The notes under the pieces were generated by a model that saw only the letters and a program-made list of their open reading frames with translations, was not told the DNA's origin and did no database searches. A DNA stretch of 64,000 bases. Origin: Bradyrhizobium sp. CCBAU 51765 (GTDB lineage: Bacteria > Pseudomonadota > Alphaproteobacteria > Rhizobiales > Xanthobacteraceae). Where the stretch lies: contig NZ_CP030038.1 in NCBI RefSeq assembly GCF_015291725.1, positions 5,197,001-5,261,000 of the forward strand, read 5' to 3'. A program made the position numbers and the translations under genes. Of this stretch, positions 27,508 to 35,835 are shown in pieces. Every line of letters starts with the position of its first letter. The stretch's first letter is position 1.

Positions 27508-28758
27508 ATGTCGAAATGCAGCATGGGACTGCTCGCGTTGAGCAGCCTGTTTCTTTCGGGCGCAGCAATCGCCCAGGAAAAGATCAAGGTGGGCGTGACC
27601 GCAACCCTCGAGGGCACTTACACCGTGCTCGGCGAAGACGGGATGCGCGGCCACCAGACGGCGCTCAACGTGCTCGGCAAGAAGATCGGCGACAAGGAAC
27701 TCGAATTCATCGTCGCCTCGACCGACGCAACGCCTGACTCAGCCGTGCGCGCTGTGCGCAAGCTGATCGAGCAGGACAAGGTCCAGATCCTGCTGTCGCC
27801 GCTCTCTGGCGACGAGGGCATCGCAGTGAAGAACTTTGCAAAGACCCATCCCGAGCTGACCTTCATCAATGCGGCCTCCGGCGCGCAGGAAACGACCTAT
27901 GTCGACCCTGCCCCGAACTTCTTCCGCTACAACATGGACGGCGCCCAGTGGCAGGTCGGCCTCGGCAAATACGCCTATGAGGACAAGAAGTATCGCAAGA
28001 TCGCAACCGTCGGCGAAGACTATTCCTTCATCTACACCCAGGTGTTCGGACTCGTGCTCGAGTTCTGCGGAATGGGCGGGCAAGTCACCAACCGACAATG
28101 GGTGCCGCTGGGAACGAAGGACTTCGCCTCTGTCATCGCCGCCCTGCCCGACGACGTCGACGCCATCTATCTCGGGCTCGGCGGCGCGGATGCCGTCAAC
28201 TTCCTCAACCAGTATCAGCAGGCCGGCGGCAAGGCGCATCTGATGGGCGGTTCCATCATGATCGACCAAACCATCCTGTCGTCCAAGGGCAACGCCAAGA
28301 ACGCTCTCATTGGCACCATCGCGGCGAGCGGACAGGCCGACACCTGGGAGGATCCGGGCTGGCAGAAGTTCGTGAAGGCCTATCAGGACGCCTTCCCGCC
28401 CAACAAGCGCTTCCCGAGCCCGTCGCTGCTCGCCACCAACTACTATGATTCAACCATGGCACTGATCCTCGCGCTGCGGCAGGTCAACGGCGATCTCTCC
28501 AACAACCAGGCGAAATTCAAGGAAGCGCTGGCGAAGATCGAGCTCGACGCACCGAACGGCAAGATCAAGCTCGACTCCAACCGCCAGGCGATCGGCACCA
28601 ACTTCGTTACCGAGGTCGTCGACGACGGCAAGGGCGCGCTGTTCAGCAAGGTCGTGAAGGTGATTCCGAACGTGAACCAGACGCTCGGCTACGATCCGGC
28701 CGTCTTCTCCAAGATCGGGCTGCCGAGCCGCACCGTTCCGGAATGTAAGAAGTACTGA
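27508..28758 (+). CDS. Liv-type ABC transporter periplasmic binding protein
   Basis: The 416-residue protein has a signal peptide (MSKCSMGLLALSSLFLSGAA, cleavage likely after AIAQ) and a type-I periplasmic binding fold (Peripla_BP_6): IKVGVTATLEGTYTVLGEDG, TPDSAVRAVRKLI, ITLLSPLSGDEG-like ILLSPLSGDEGIAVKNF. Relatives bind branched-chain amino acids, amides, urea or aromatic acids. Strong GGGGAGGAG site upstream. It heads the ABC gene set although an AraC gene intervenes before the permeases. The ligand would define the whole downstream operon but is not predictable here. Confidence 0.9.
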   Translation: MSKCSMGLLALSSLFLSGAAIAQEKIKVGVTATLEGTYTVLGEDGMRGHQTALNVLGKKIGDKELEFIVASTDATPDSAVRAVRKLIEQDKVQILLSPLSGDEGIAVKNFAKTHPELTFINAASGAQETTYVDPAPNFFRYNMDGAQWQVGLGKYAYEDKKYRKIATVGEDYSFIYTQVFGLVLEFCGMGGQVTNRQWVPLGTKDFASVIAALPDDVDAIYLGLGGADAVNFLNQYQQAGGKAHLMGGSIMIDQTILSSKGNAKNALIGTIAASGQADTWEDPGWQKFVKAYQDAFPPNKRFPSPSLLATNYYDSTMALILALRQVNGDLSNNQAKFKEALAKIELDAPNGKIKLDSNRQAIGTNFVTEVVDDGKGALFSKVVKVIPNVNQTLGYDPAVFSKIGLPSRTVPECKKY

Positions 28759-28786
28759 CGTATCACCTCGGCAGTCCGCAGACGGG

Positions 28787-28811
28787 GAGCGACTTGCTGA
28801 CGCGGTCGCTC
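28787..28811. terminator. Hairpin after the binding-protein gene
   Basis: GAGCGAC (28787-28793) pairs with GTCGCTC (28805-28811), 29 bases after the stop. No T-tract follows. It may attenuate transcription, leaving the abundant binding protein expressed above the downstream genes. Confidence 0.3.
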
Positions 28812-28879
28812 TCCGCTCTTGCAATCTCGTCGGCGTTGTTGAACGCTGACCGAAAAGAGAACATTCGGGAGGGGAAGGC

Positions 28880-29707
28880 ATGAGCCGTGCGCTCGCCGTC
28901 TTCCATGGCCGGTTCGGCCGGGCGACGGTTTACCAGTTGAACCGCCCTTTCAACATCCACGCCCATCGTGAAGGTCATCTGATCTTTCATGTCGGCGGCA
29001 TGCCCGCATGCATTGACGTCTCCAACGGGCATTATGATCTCACCGAATCGTCCGTCGTCGCCGTCAATCCGTGGGAGCCGCACAACTTCCTGCCGGCCGA
29101 TCTCGATGGCGGCGCCATCTTTTTCGTACTCTACGTCAACGCCGAATGGTTTGCGCCCGATGCTTCGGGCAGCGACCGGCTGCGTTTCGGCCGCACCCAG
29201 TTCAGGCGTACTCCTGCACTCGACAAGCATATCAGGCGGACCGCTGCGCTCGTGTGCGGCGCACCATCGCTCTCCAGTCTCGATTCCGAGCTGAGGAGGC
29301 TGATCGACATCTGCTACGACGAGAGCTGGCAGCAGGCTGAGATTGCGCGCGATCCGCGCGCAAGCGGCTCCGTCACCGACTTTCGCGTGCGCAAATGCAT
29401 CAAGATGATGTCGGAAAGCCCCGGCGCCGAGATCGAGCTCGACACCATCGCGCGCGAATCCGGCCTGTCGCGGCCACACTTCTACCGATTGTTCCGCGTG
29501 CAGACCGGCCTCACGCCGAACCTCTATCTCAATACGCTGATCATGGAACAGGCGCTCGAAGCGCTGGTCGCGAGCGAAACGCCGATCGCCGACATCGGCT
29601 TCGATCTCGGCTTCTCCTCGCAGAGCGGATTCACCCGCTTCTTCGCCGCCAATGTCGGGATGGCCCCGACCGATTATCGCCGCGCCGCCAAGATTTTGCG
29701 CGCCTGA
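28880..29707 (+). CDS. AraC-family transcriptional regulator
   Basis: The 275-residue protein has an N-terminal cupin-like sensor (HREGHLIFHVGG, VAVNPWEPHNFLPADL) and a C-terminal double helix-turn-helix (about 175-272): LDTIARESGLSRPHFYRLFRVQTGLTPNLYLN split over two helices, then IADIGFDLGFSSQSGFTRFF. GGAGGGGAAGG precedes the ATG. It sits inside the ABC gene set, between the binding protein and the permeases, on the same strand. It most likely senses the imported compound or a product and controls this operon. That is inference from position. Confidence 0.92.
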   Translation: MSRALAVFHGRFGRATVYQLNRPFNIHAHREGHLIFHVGGMPACIDVSNGHYDLTESSVVAVNPWEPHNFLPADLDGGAIFFVLYVNAEWFAPDASGSDRLRFGRTQFRRTPALDKHIRRTAALVCGAPSLSSLDSELRRLIDICYDESWQQAEIARDPRASGSVTDFRVRKCIKMMSESPGAEIELDTIARESGLSRPHFYRLFRVQTGLTPNLYLNTLIMEQALEALVASETPIADIGFDLGFSSQSGFTRFFAANVGMAPTDYRRAAKILRA

Positions 29708-29900
29708 GCGCGGGCCACGAAAAGATACTCACGATCAAACGCCGCCATCGCCGCCCGGGTAGGATGTAGGCAACGCGATCCCGAGATGATCGCGACCGAT
29801 GGGAGCGCACGTCCATGGCAAGGCCTGCAGCCGCTGCAAGGCTGTTCGACCTGCATTCTGTGAACCTTCGGCCTGTGGCCCGGACAACCGGACGGCGCAC

Positions 29901-30911
29901 ATGAGCCGTTTTGTCGAACGACATCCCGCCTGGGCGCTGATCTCGATCATTGCCATTGCCATCATGCTCTGGCTGATCTTCGCCACCTGGCCGCCGGGTC
30001 TCGAACAGGCCGTCGGCCGCAAGCGCGTCTTCCTCAACGCCGTCTTCAACGGCATCACGCTCGGGGGCCTCTACTTCCTCGTCGCCAGCGGCTTCACGCT
30101 GATCTTCGGGCTGATGCGCAACGTCAACCTCGCCCACGGCTCGCTCTATCTGTTCGGCGGCTATGTCGGCTACGCCATCAGCGCCTCGACCGGGTCCTGG
30201 GTCCTAAGCTTCATCGCTGCCTTCATCCTGACCGCCCTCGTCGGCGTCCTGCTTCAAGTCATCGTGTTCCGCCGAATGGAGGGACAGGATCTCAGGCAGA
30301 CCATGGTGACGATCGGGCTTTCGATCGTGTTCGCCGACCTCATGCTGTGGGCCTGCGGCGGCGACTTCTACCAGATCCAGACCCCGAACTGGCTGATCGG
30401 GCCGGTGGAGCTGCCACTGATCACCGCGATCAAATCCTCCGGCGAGCCGGTTTATCTCAGATATCCCTCGGTGCGGCTCGTGATCTTCGCGGCGTCCGTG
30501 GTCATCGGCGTGGCGATGTGGCTCGCGCTCAACCGCACCCGGATCGGCATGATCATCCGCGCCGGCGTCGACGATCGCGATATTCTGGCTGCGACCGGCG
30601 TGCGCATCCAGCTCGTCTTCGTGCTGGTGTTCGCCTTCGGCGCGGGACTTGCCGGCATCGCCGGCGTGGTCGGCGGCACCTTCCAGTCATTGTCGCCGGG
30701 AGAGGACATCCGCTTCCTGCTCGCCTCGCTCGTGGTCGTGATCGTCGGCGGCATGGGCTCGATCCCCGGCGCAGCGCTGGGCGCGCTCATCATCGGCCTC
30801 GCCGAGCAGCTCGGCTCGGTCTACATCCCGACCTATGCCATCGTCGTGACCTTCCTGATCATGGTGTTGGTGCTGGCCATCCGGCCCCAAGGCCTATTGG
30901 CGGGGCGCTGA
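29901..30911 (+). CDS. Liv-type ABC transporter permease (LivH class)
   Basis: The 336-residue inner-membrane protein has about eight membrane helices (first at residues 12-32). The family blocks NGITLGGLYFLVASGFTLIFG and GLMRNVNLAHGSLY are present, as is GAGLAGIAGVVGG and the final GLLAGR. ATG 29901 (MSRFVERHPAW) is preferred over an upstream in-frame start at 29799 because the upstream part is unlike the family. It forms the channel with the next gene product. Confidence 0.9.
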   Translation: MSRFVERHPAWALISIIAIAIMLWLIFATWPPGLEQAVGRKRVFLNAVFNGITLGGLYFLVASGFTLIFGLMRNVNLAHGSLYLFGGYVGYAISASTGSWVLSFIAAFILTALVGVLLQVIVFRRMEGQDLRQTMVTIGLSIVFADLMLWACGGDFYQIQTPNWLIGPVELPLITAIKSSGEPVYLRYPSVRLVIFAASVVIGVAMWLALNRTRIGMIIRAGVDDRDILAATGVRIQLVFVLVFAFGAGLAGIAGVVGGTFQSLSPGEDIRFLLASLVVVIVGGMGSIPGAALGALIIGLAEQLGSVYIPTYAIVVTFLIMVLVLAIRPQGLLAGR

Positions 30912-30912
30912 G

Positions 30913-31995
30913 ATGTCGCTCGCTCACGATGCTCACGTTGCCGTTCGCCCCACCGCCGTGGCGCAACGCCCGACGCGGACATGGCCGGAAGTCAACAATC
31001 CCGCCGCCTGGATCGTCGCGGTCATTCTCCTGATCATGCCGCTGATCGCCAGCGGCTTCTTCCTGATCGAGATCTTCGCCTCCACCTTGATCCTCGGAAC
31101 CATCGCGCTGAGCCTGATGTTCCTCGCCGGGTACGGCGGCATGGTCAGCCTGATGCAGCTCACCATCGCCGGCTTCTCGGCCTACATGGTCGCGGTGTTC
31201 GGCGTGAGCGGCAACGCCAATATCAGCCTGGGCTGGCCGTGGTGGCTCGCGGTGCCGATGGCGCTGGCGCTGGCGACCGCCTTCGGCACGCTCGGAGGCG
31301 CGCTCGCGGTGCGCACCGAGGGCATCTACACCATCATGATCACGCTCGCGATCGGCGCGGCCTTCTACTATTTCACCAACCAGAACTGGGCGATCTTCAA
31401 CGGCCATACCGGCATCAACACCGTGGCCACGCCGCACTTCTGGGGCGTGAACTGGCGCGCTGACATCCCCTTCTACTACATCGTGCTCGCGGTCGCCGCG
31501 CTCTGCTATTTCGCGGTCGAATACCTCTCACGCGCGCCCTTCGGCCTGGCGCTCCAGGGCGTCCGTGACAATCCCAGGCGCATGGCGGCGCTCGGCTTCA
31601 ACGTCAATGCGCACCGTGTCGCGGCTTACGCCTTCGCCTCCTTCGTGGCCGCGCTGGCCGGCGTACTCCAGGTCTGGAACTACCGCCAGATCTCGCCGGG
31701 CTCGGTCAGCGTCGGCGCCTGTATCGACGTGCTGATCATCGCCGTCGTCGGCGGCATCACGCGCCCGATCGGCCCCTTCATCGGCGCGCTGATCTTCGTG
31801 CTGCTGCGCACCTTCGCGCTCGACTTCCTGGTCCGGATCGGGCTCGACGGCAACCGCTTCCGCCTGCTGATCGGGCTCGGCTTCCTCGCCATCGTGTTCT
31901 GGTCGTCGGATGGCGTCATCGGCCTCTGGCAGCGTTGGCGTCAGCGCCAGCGTCCACGAACGGACCGCCCAGGCGGAGGACGCGGCCATGGATAG
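30913..31995 (+). CDS. Liv-type ABC transporter permease (LivM class)
   Basis: The 360-residue permease starts one base after the previous stop. It contains about nine membrane helices, the block LAGYGGMVSLMQLTIAGFSAY, ALQGVRDNPRRMAALGFNV and GSVSVGACIDVLIIAVVGG, all standard for LivM. The tail is basic. It overlaps the ATPase gene by eight bases, indicating tight translational coupling. Confidence 0.9.
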   Translation: MSLAHDAHVAVRPTAVAQRPTRTWPEVNNPAAWIVAVILLIMPLIASGFFLIEIFASTLILGTIALSLMFLAGYGGMVSLMQLTIAGFSAYMVAVFGVSGNANISLGWPWWLAVPMALALATAFGTLGGALAVRTEGIYTIMITLAIGAAFYYFTNQNWAIFNGHTGINTVATPHFWGVNWRADIPFYYIVLAVAALCYFAVEYLSRAPFGLALQGVRDNPRRMAALGFNVNAHRVAAYAFASFVAALAGVLQVWNYRQISPGSVSVGACIDVLIIAVVGGITRPIGPFIGALIFVLLRTFALDFLVRIGLDGNRFRLLIGLGFLAIVFWSSDGVIGLWQRWRQRQRPRTDRPGGGRGHG

Positions 31996-32770
31996 CGTCG
32001 CTCAACGCCTTTCAGCCGTTGGCGCCGGTGCCGCTCTCGAGCTGCGCGGGGTGACACGGCTCTTCGGCGCCCTGGCGGCGCTGACCGACGTCACCATCAC
32101 GGTGCGTCCGGGCGAGCGGCGCGCCGTGCTCGGCTCGAACGGCGCCGGCAAGACCACGTTGTTCAACTGCATCACCGGCGATTTCCCGCCCTCCTCCGGC
32201 ACCATCCGCTTCTTCGGCGAGGACGTCACGCACTTCCCGCCCTATGAACGCATCCGCCGCGGGCTGCGCCGGACCTATCAGATCTCGGCGCTGTTCCCCG
32301 GCCTCACCGTCCAGGACAACGTCTATCTCGCCTGCCGCGGCGTCTCGCGCGGGCGCTTCTCGTTCCTGCGGCCTGGACAGAACGATGCGCTGATGCATGC
32401 GGCCGACAATCTGGTGCAGGCCGTGCATCTCTCCGCGGTGAAGGACCAGCGCGTGGCCGAACTCGCGCACGGCCAGCAGCGTCAGCTCGAGATCGCGCTC
32501 GCGCTCGCCGGCGCCCCGCGCTTCGTTCTGTTCGATGAGCCTGCCGCTGGCCTGTCGCCGACCGAGCGGGCCGAGCTGATCGAGATCCTGACCTCGCTGC
32601 CGGCGCACATCGGCTACATCATCATCGAGCACGACATGGACGTCGCCTTGCGCGTCGTCGAGAGCGTCACGATGATGCACAACGGCCGCGTCTTCAAGGA
32701 GGGCCTGCCGGAGGAGATCCAGTCGGATCCCCAGGTGCAGGAGCTCTATCTCGGAGGCGGCCATGAATGA
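31988..32770 (+). CDS. Liv-type ABC transporter ATP-binding protein (LivG class)
   Basis: The 260-residue ATPase begins at ATG 31988, inside the end of the permease gene. Walker A is GSNGAGKTT, the signature region is AHGQQRQLEIALAL, Walker B is FVLFDEPAAGLSP and the His switch lies in IIIEHDMD. The signature is AHGQQ, as in many LivG proteins, instead of LSGGQ. It pairs with the LivF domain of the next gene. Confidence 0.92.
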   Translation: MDSVAQRLSAVGAGAALELRGVTRLFGALAALTDVTITVRPGERRAVLGSNGAGKTTLFNCITGDFPPSSGTIRFFGEDVTHFPPYERIRRGLRRTYQISALFPGLTVQDNVYLACRGVSRGRFSFLRPGQNDALMHAADNLVQAVHLSAVKDQRVAELAHGQQRQLEIALALAGAPRFVLFDEPAAGLSPTERAELIEILTSLPAHIGYIIIEHDMDVALRVVESVTMMHNGRVFKEGLPEEIQSDPQVQELYLGGGHE

Positions 32771-34973
32771 GGCCCACCGCAGCAGTGCCGCACTCGAGGT
32801 CCGCGGTCTCGACGTCTACTACGGCCACTCGCACGCGCTGCAAGGGGTCGACCTCACGCTGGAGAGCGGCGTGTTCTCCGTCGTCGGCCGCAACGGCATG
32901 GGCAAGACCACCCTGTGCAAGGCGATCATGGGGCTGGTGCCCGTGAGCGGCGGGTCGATCCGCGTGCGGGGCGAGGACGTCACGCGGAGGCCACCGGCGC
33001 AGATCGCCCGGCTCGGCGTCGGCTATGTGCCGCAGGGCCGCCGGCTCTGGCGCTCGCTTAGCGTCGACGAGCATCTGCGGCTCGCCGGAGGCATGCGCTC
33101 CGGCGCCTGGACCGTCGAGCGCATCTACGACACCTTCCCGCGTCTCGCCGAGCGCAAGGATCATGGCGGCGGTCAGCTCTCCGGCGGCGAGCAGCAGATG
33201 CTGGCGATCTCACGCGCGCTGCTCACAAATCCTCATTTGCTGATCATGGACGAGCCGACCGAGGGCCTCGCGCCCGTCATCGTGACTCAAGTCGAGGAGA
33301 TGCTGCTGCGGCTCGGTGAGGACGGCGACATGTCCGTGCTCGTGATCGAGCAGAACATCGGCGTCGCCACCGCGGTCTCGCGCAACGTCGCGATCATGGT
33401 CAACGGGCGCATCAACCGCATCATCGACTCCGCGCGCCTTGCCGCCGACCGCGAGCTCCAGCAGCGGCTGCTCGGGGTCGGGCTTCACGCCGAGCTCGAG
33501 CCCGAGGTCGACGTCGCACCGTCCGGCCGTGAAGTAAAACCGGCGCCTGCGCCACGCCGCGACGGGCCGCTCCGCATCTACATCTCCAACCCGACGCTTC
33601 CGACGCGATGGTCCCAACCCGTGCCGATCGCCCGCATCGAGGCAGCCGCCCGCACGGTCTCGACGCAGGTGACGCGGTTCGACGAGACGGCGCGCCGCCA
33701 GCGTGAACCTTCAGCGGCCCAGGCCTCGGGCCCGCCTGTCGTGCTGATCGTCGGCACGCTCGACACCAAGGGCCCCGAGCTGCGCTACATCCGCGACATC
33801 ATCGCGGAAAGCGGACTGCGCACGCGGCTGGTCGACGTCTCGACCAGCGGCAAGCATTCGTCGTGCGACGTCTCCGCGCAGGAGATCGCTCTGAATCACG
33901 GCCGCGGCGGCTCCGCTGTGTTCGGCCCGGATCGCGGCGCCGCCGTGACGGCGATGGCCGATGCATTCGCCAGCTGGCTTCGGCGCCAGGGCAATGTCGC
34001 CGGCGTGATCTCGGCCGGCGGCTCGGGCGCGGCGTCGCTGGTGGCGCCGGCCATGCGCACCCTTCCCGTCGGCGTGCCCAAGCTGATCGTCTCCTCCGTC
34101 GCCTCCGGCGATGTCGGGCCCTATGTCGGACCAGCCGACATCACCATGATGCACTCGGTCACCGATGTGCAGGGGCTGAACTCGATCTCGCGGGCGGTGC
34201 TGGCCAACGGTGCCAATGCGCTTGCCGGCATGGTGAAGGCGCGGCTCGGGGCGCGCGCCGCAACGGCGCGCGAGCCTCGCGGCCTGCCCTCGGTCGGCAT
34301 CACCATGTTCGGCGTCACCACACCGGCCGTACAGAAAATCGCGGCGGAGCTGCGCGATGATTTCGAATGTCTCGTGTTCCACGCCACCGGCGTTGGCGGG
34401 CGCTCGATGGAGAAGCTCGTGGAGTCCGGCCAGCTCGCCGGCGTCATCGACCTCACCACGACCGAGATCTGCGACCTCCTGATGGGGGGCGTGTTTCCGG
34501 CGACGGAAGATCGTCTTGGCGCGATTGTCCGCAGCCGCCTGCCCTATGTCGGCTCGGTCGGCGCGCTCGACATGGTCAATTTCGGTGCGCCGGACACCAT
34601 TCCCGAACGTTATCGCGGCCGCAAGTTCCACGTCCACAATCCGCAGGTGACGTTGATGCGGACGACCGCCGAGGAGAACGAGCGCATGGGCCGCTGGATC
34701 GCCGATCGGCTCAACCAGATGGACGGCCCCGTGCGCTTCTTCCTGCCGGAGGGCGGCGTCTCCGCGCTCGATGCGCGAGGCCAGCCGTTCTGGGACCCGG
34801 AAGCCGACACCGCCCTGTTCCGTGCACTCGAGCACAACGTGCGGCAGACCGGCAACCGTCAGCTCATTCGCGTCCCCAAGAACATCAACGATCCCGACTT
34901 CGCCGCCGCCATCGTCGGCGCGTTCCGAACCCTGTTCGGCCGCACCGGCGCGCGGCGGAGACTAGCGAGGTGA
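32763..34973 (+). CDS. LivF ATP-binding protein fused to a UPF0261/Tm-1-like domain
   Basis: One 736-codon frame holds two proteins. Residues 1-245 are a complete LivF ATPase: Walker A GRNGMGKT (42-49), signature LSGGEQQ (139-145), Walker B LLIMDEP (159-165), IEQN His-switch region. Residues 246-324 are a Pro/Arg-rich linker. From 325 onward the protein is a UPF0261 (Tm-1-like) domain with its hallmark GTLDTKGPELRYIRD (331-345), then VISAGGSGAASLVAPAM and HSVTDVQGLN. The domains are joined without any internal frameshift. Tomato Tm-1 has UPF0261 followed by a TIM-barrel; here the TIM-barrel gene comes next (3-base gap). The role of UPF0261 is poorly known; fusion to an importer ATPase suggests it handles the imported ligand. 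Confidence 0.9.
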   Translation: MNEAHRSSAALEVRGLDVYYGHSHALQGVDLTLESGVFSVVGRNGMGKTTLCKAIMGLVPVSGGSIRVRGEDVTRRPPAQIARLGVGYVPQGRRLWRSLSVDEHLRLAGGMRSGAWTVERIYDTFPRLAERKDHGGGQLSGGEQQMLAISRALLTNPHLLIMDEPTEGLAPVIVTQVEEMLLRLGEDGDMSVLVIEQNIGVATAVSRNVAIMVNGRINRIIDSARLAADRELQQRLLGVGLHAELEPEVDVAPSGREVKPAPAPRRDGPLRIYISNPTLPTRWSQPVPIARIEAAARTVSTQVTRFDETARRQREPSAAQASGPPVVLIVGTLDTKGPELRYIRDIIAESGLRTRLVDVSTSGKHSSCDVSAQEIALNHGRGGSAVFGPDRGAAVTAMADAFASWLRRQGNVAGVISAGGSGAASLVAPAMRTLPVGVPKLIVSSVASGDVGPYVGPADITMMHSVTDVQGLNSISRAVLANGANALAGMVKARLGARAATAREPRGLPSVGITMFGVTTPAVQKIAAELRDDFECLVFHATGVGGRSMEKLVESGQLAGVIDLTTTEICDLLMGGVFPATEDRLGAIVRSRLPYVGSVGALDMVNFGAPDTIPERYRGRKFHVHNPQVTLMRTTAEENERMGRWIADRLNQMDGPVRFFLPEGGVSALDARGQPFWDPEADTALFRALEHNVRQTGNRQLIRVPKNINDPDFAAAIVGAFRTLFGRTGARRRLAR

Positions 34974-34976
34974 CCG

Positions 34977-35810
34977 ATGGCCAGATTTGAACGCGCAGCC
35001 CTCCTGAAGAAGTTTCGCGACATGGCGAGGCGCGGCGTGCCGATCGTTGGTGGAGGTGCTGGCACCGGGCTGTCGGCCAAATGCGAGGAAGCTGGCGGCG
35101 TCGATCTCATCGTCATCTACAATTCCGGCCGCTATCGCATGGCTGGCCGAGGCTCGCTCGCGGGCCTGATGGCCTACGGCGACGCCAATGCCATCGTGCT
35201 GGAGATGGCCTGCGAGGTGCTCCCCGTGGTCGGCCAGACCCCGGTGCTTGCGGGCGTCAACGGCACCGATCCGTTTCGCGACATGGATGTCTTCCTCGAC
35301 CAGCTGAAGGCGCTTGGTTTCGCAGGCGTCCAGAACTTTCCGACGGTCGGCCTGATCGACGGCACCTTCCGGGCCAATCTCGAAGAGACCGGCATGTCCT
35401 ACGCGCTCGAGATCGACATGATCGCGAAGGCACACGACAAGGACATGCTGACCACGCCCTACGTGTTCAGCGAGAAGGAGGCGACCGCCATGGCGATCGC
35501 GGGCGCCGACATCATCGTCTGTCACATGGGCCTGACGACCGGCGGCACGATCGGTGCGCACACCGCGCCAAAGCTCGGGGACTGCCCCGCGCGTATCGAC
35601 ACCTGGGCTTCCGCCGCCCTCAGCGTCAATCCGGACATCCTGGTGCTCGCGCATGGCGGTCCGATCGCGGATCCCGCCGACGCCGATTTCATCATGAAGA
35701 ACACCCGCCATTGCCACGGCTTCTACGGCGCGTCCTCGATGGAGCGGCTGCCCGTGGAGCGGGCGCTGACGGAGCAGGTACGTCAGTTCAAGGCGATCGG
35801 CGCGCGGTAA
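34977..35810 (+). CDS. Phosphoenolpyruvate-hydrolase-like TIM-barrel protein (Tm-1 C-terminal type)
   Basis: The 277-residue cytoplasmic protein contains IVGGGAGTGLSAKCEEAGG, IYNSGRYRMAGRGSLAGL, GVNGTDPF and HMGLTTGGTIG, the pattern of the TIM-barrel family annotated as PEP-hydrolase-like or Tm-1 C-terminal domain. Members usually neighbour UPF0261 genes, as here. The true reaction is not established. GTGACCG separates it from the fusion gene, so co-expression is certain. Confidence 0.82.
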   Translation: MARFERAALLKKFRDMARRGVPIVGGGAGTGLSAKCEEAGGVDLIVIYNSGRYRMAGRGSLAGLMAYGDANAIVLEMACEVLPVVGQTPVLAGVNGTDPFRDMDVFLDQLKALGFAGVQNFPTVGLIDGTFRANLEETGMSYALEIDMIAKAHDKDMLTTPYVFSEKEATAMAIAGADIIVCHMGLTTGGTIGAHTAPKLGDCPARIDTWASAALSVNPDILVLAHGGPIADPADADFIMKNTRHCHGFYGASSMERLPVERALTEQVRQFKAIGAR

Positions 35811-35835
35811 CGCCGAAGGGACGAGGGAGGGAAGG

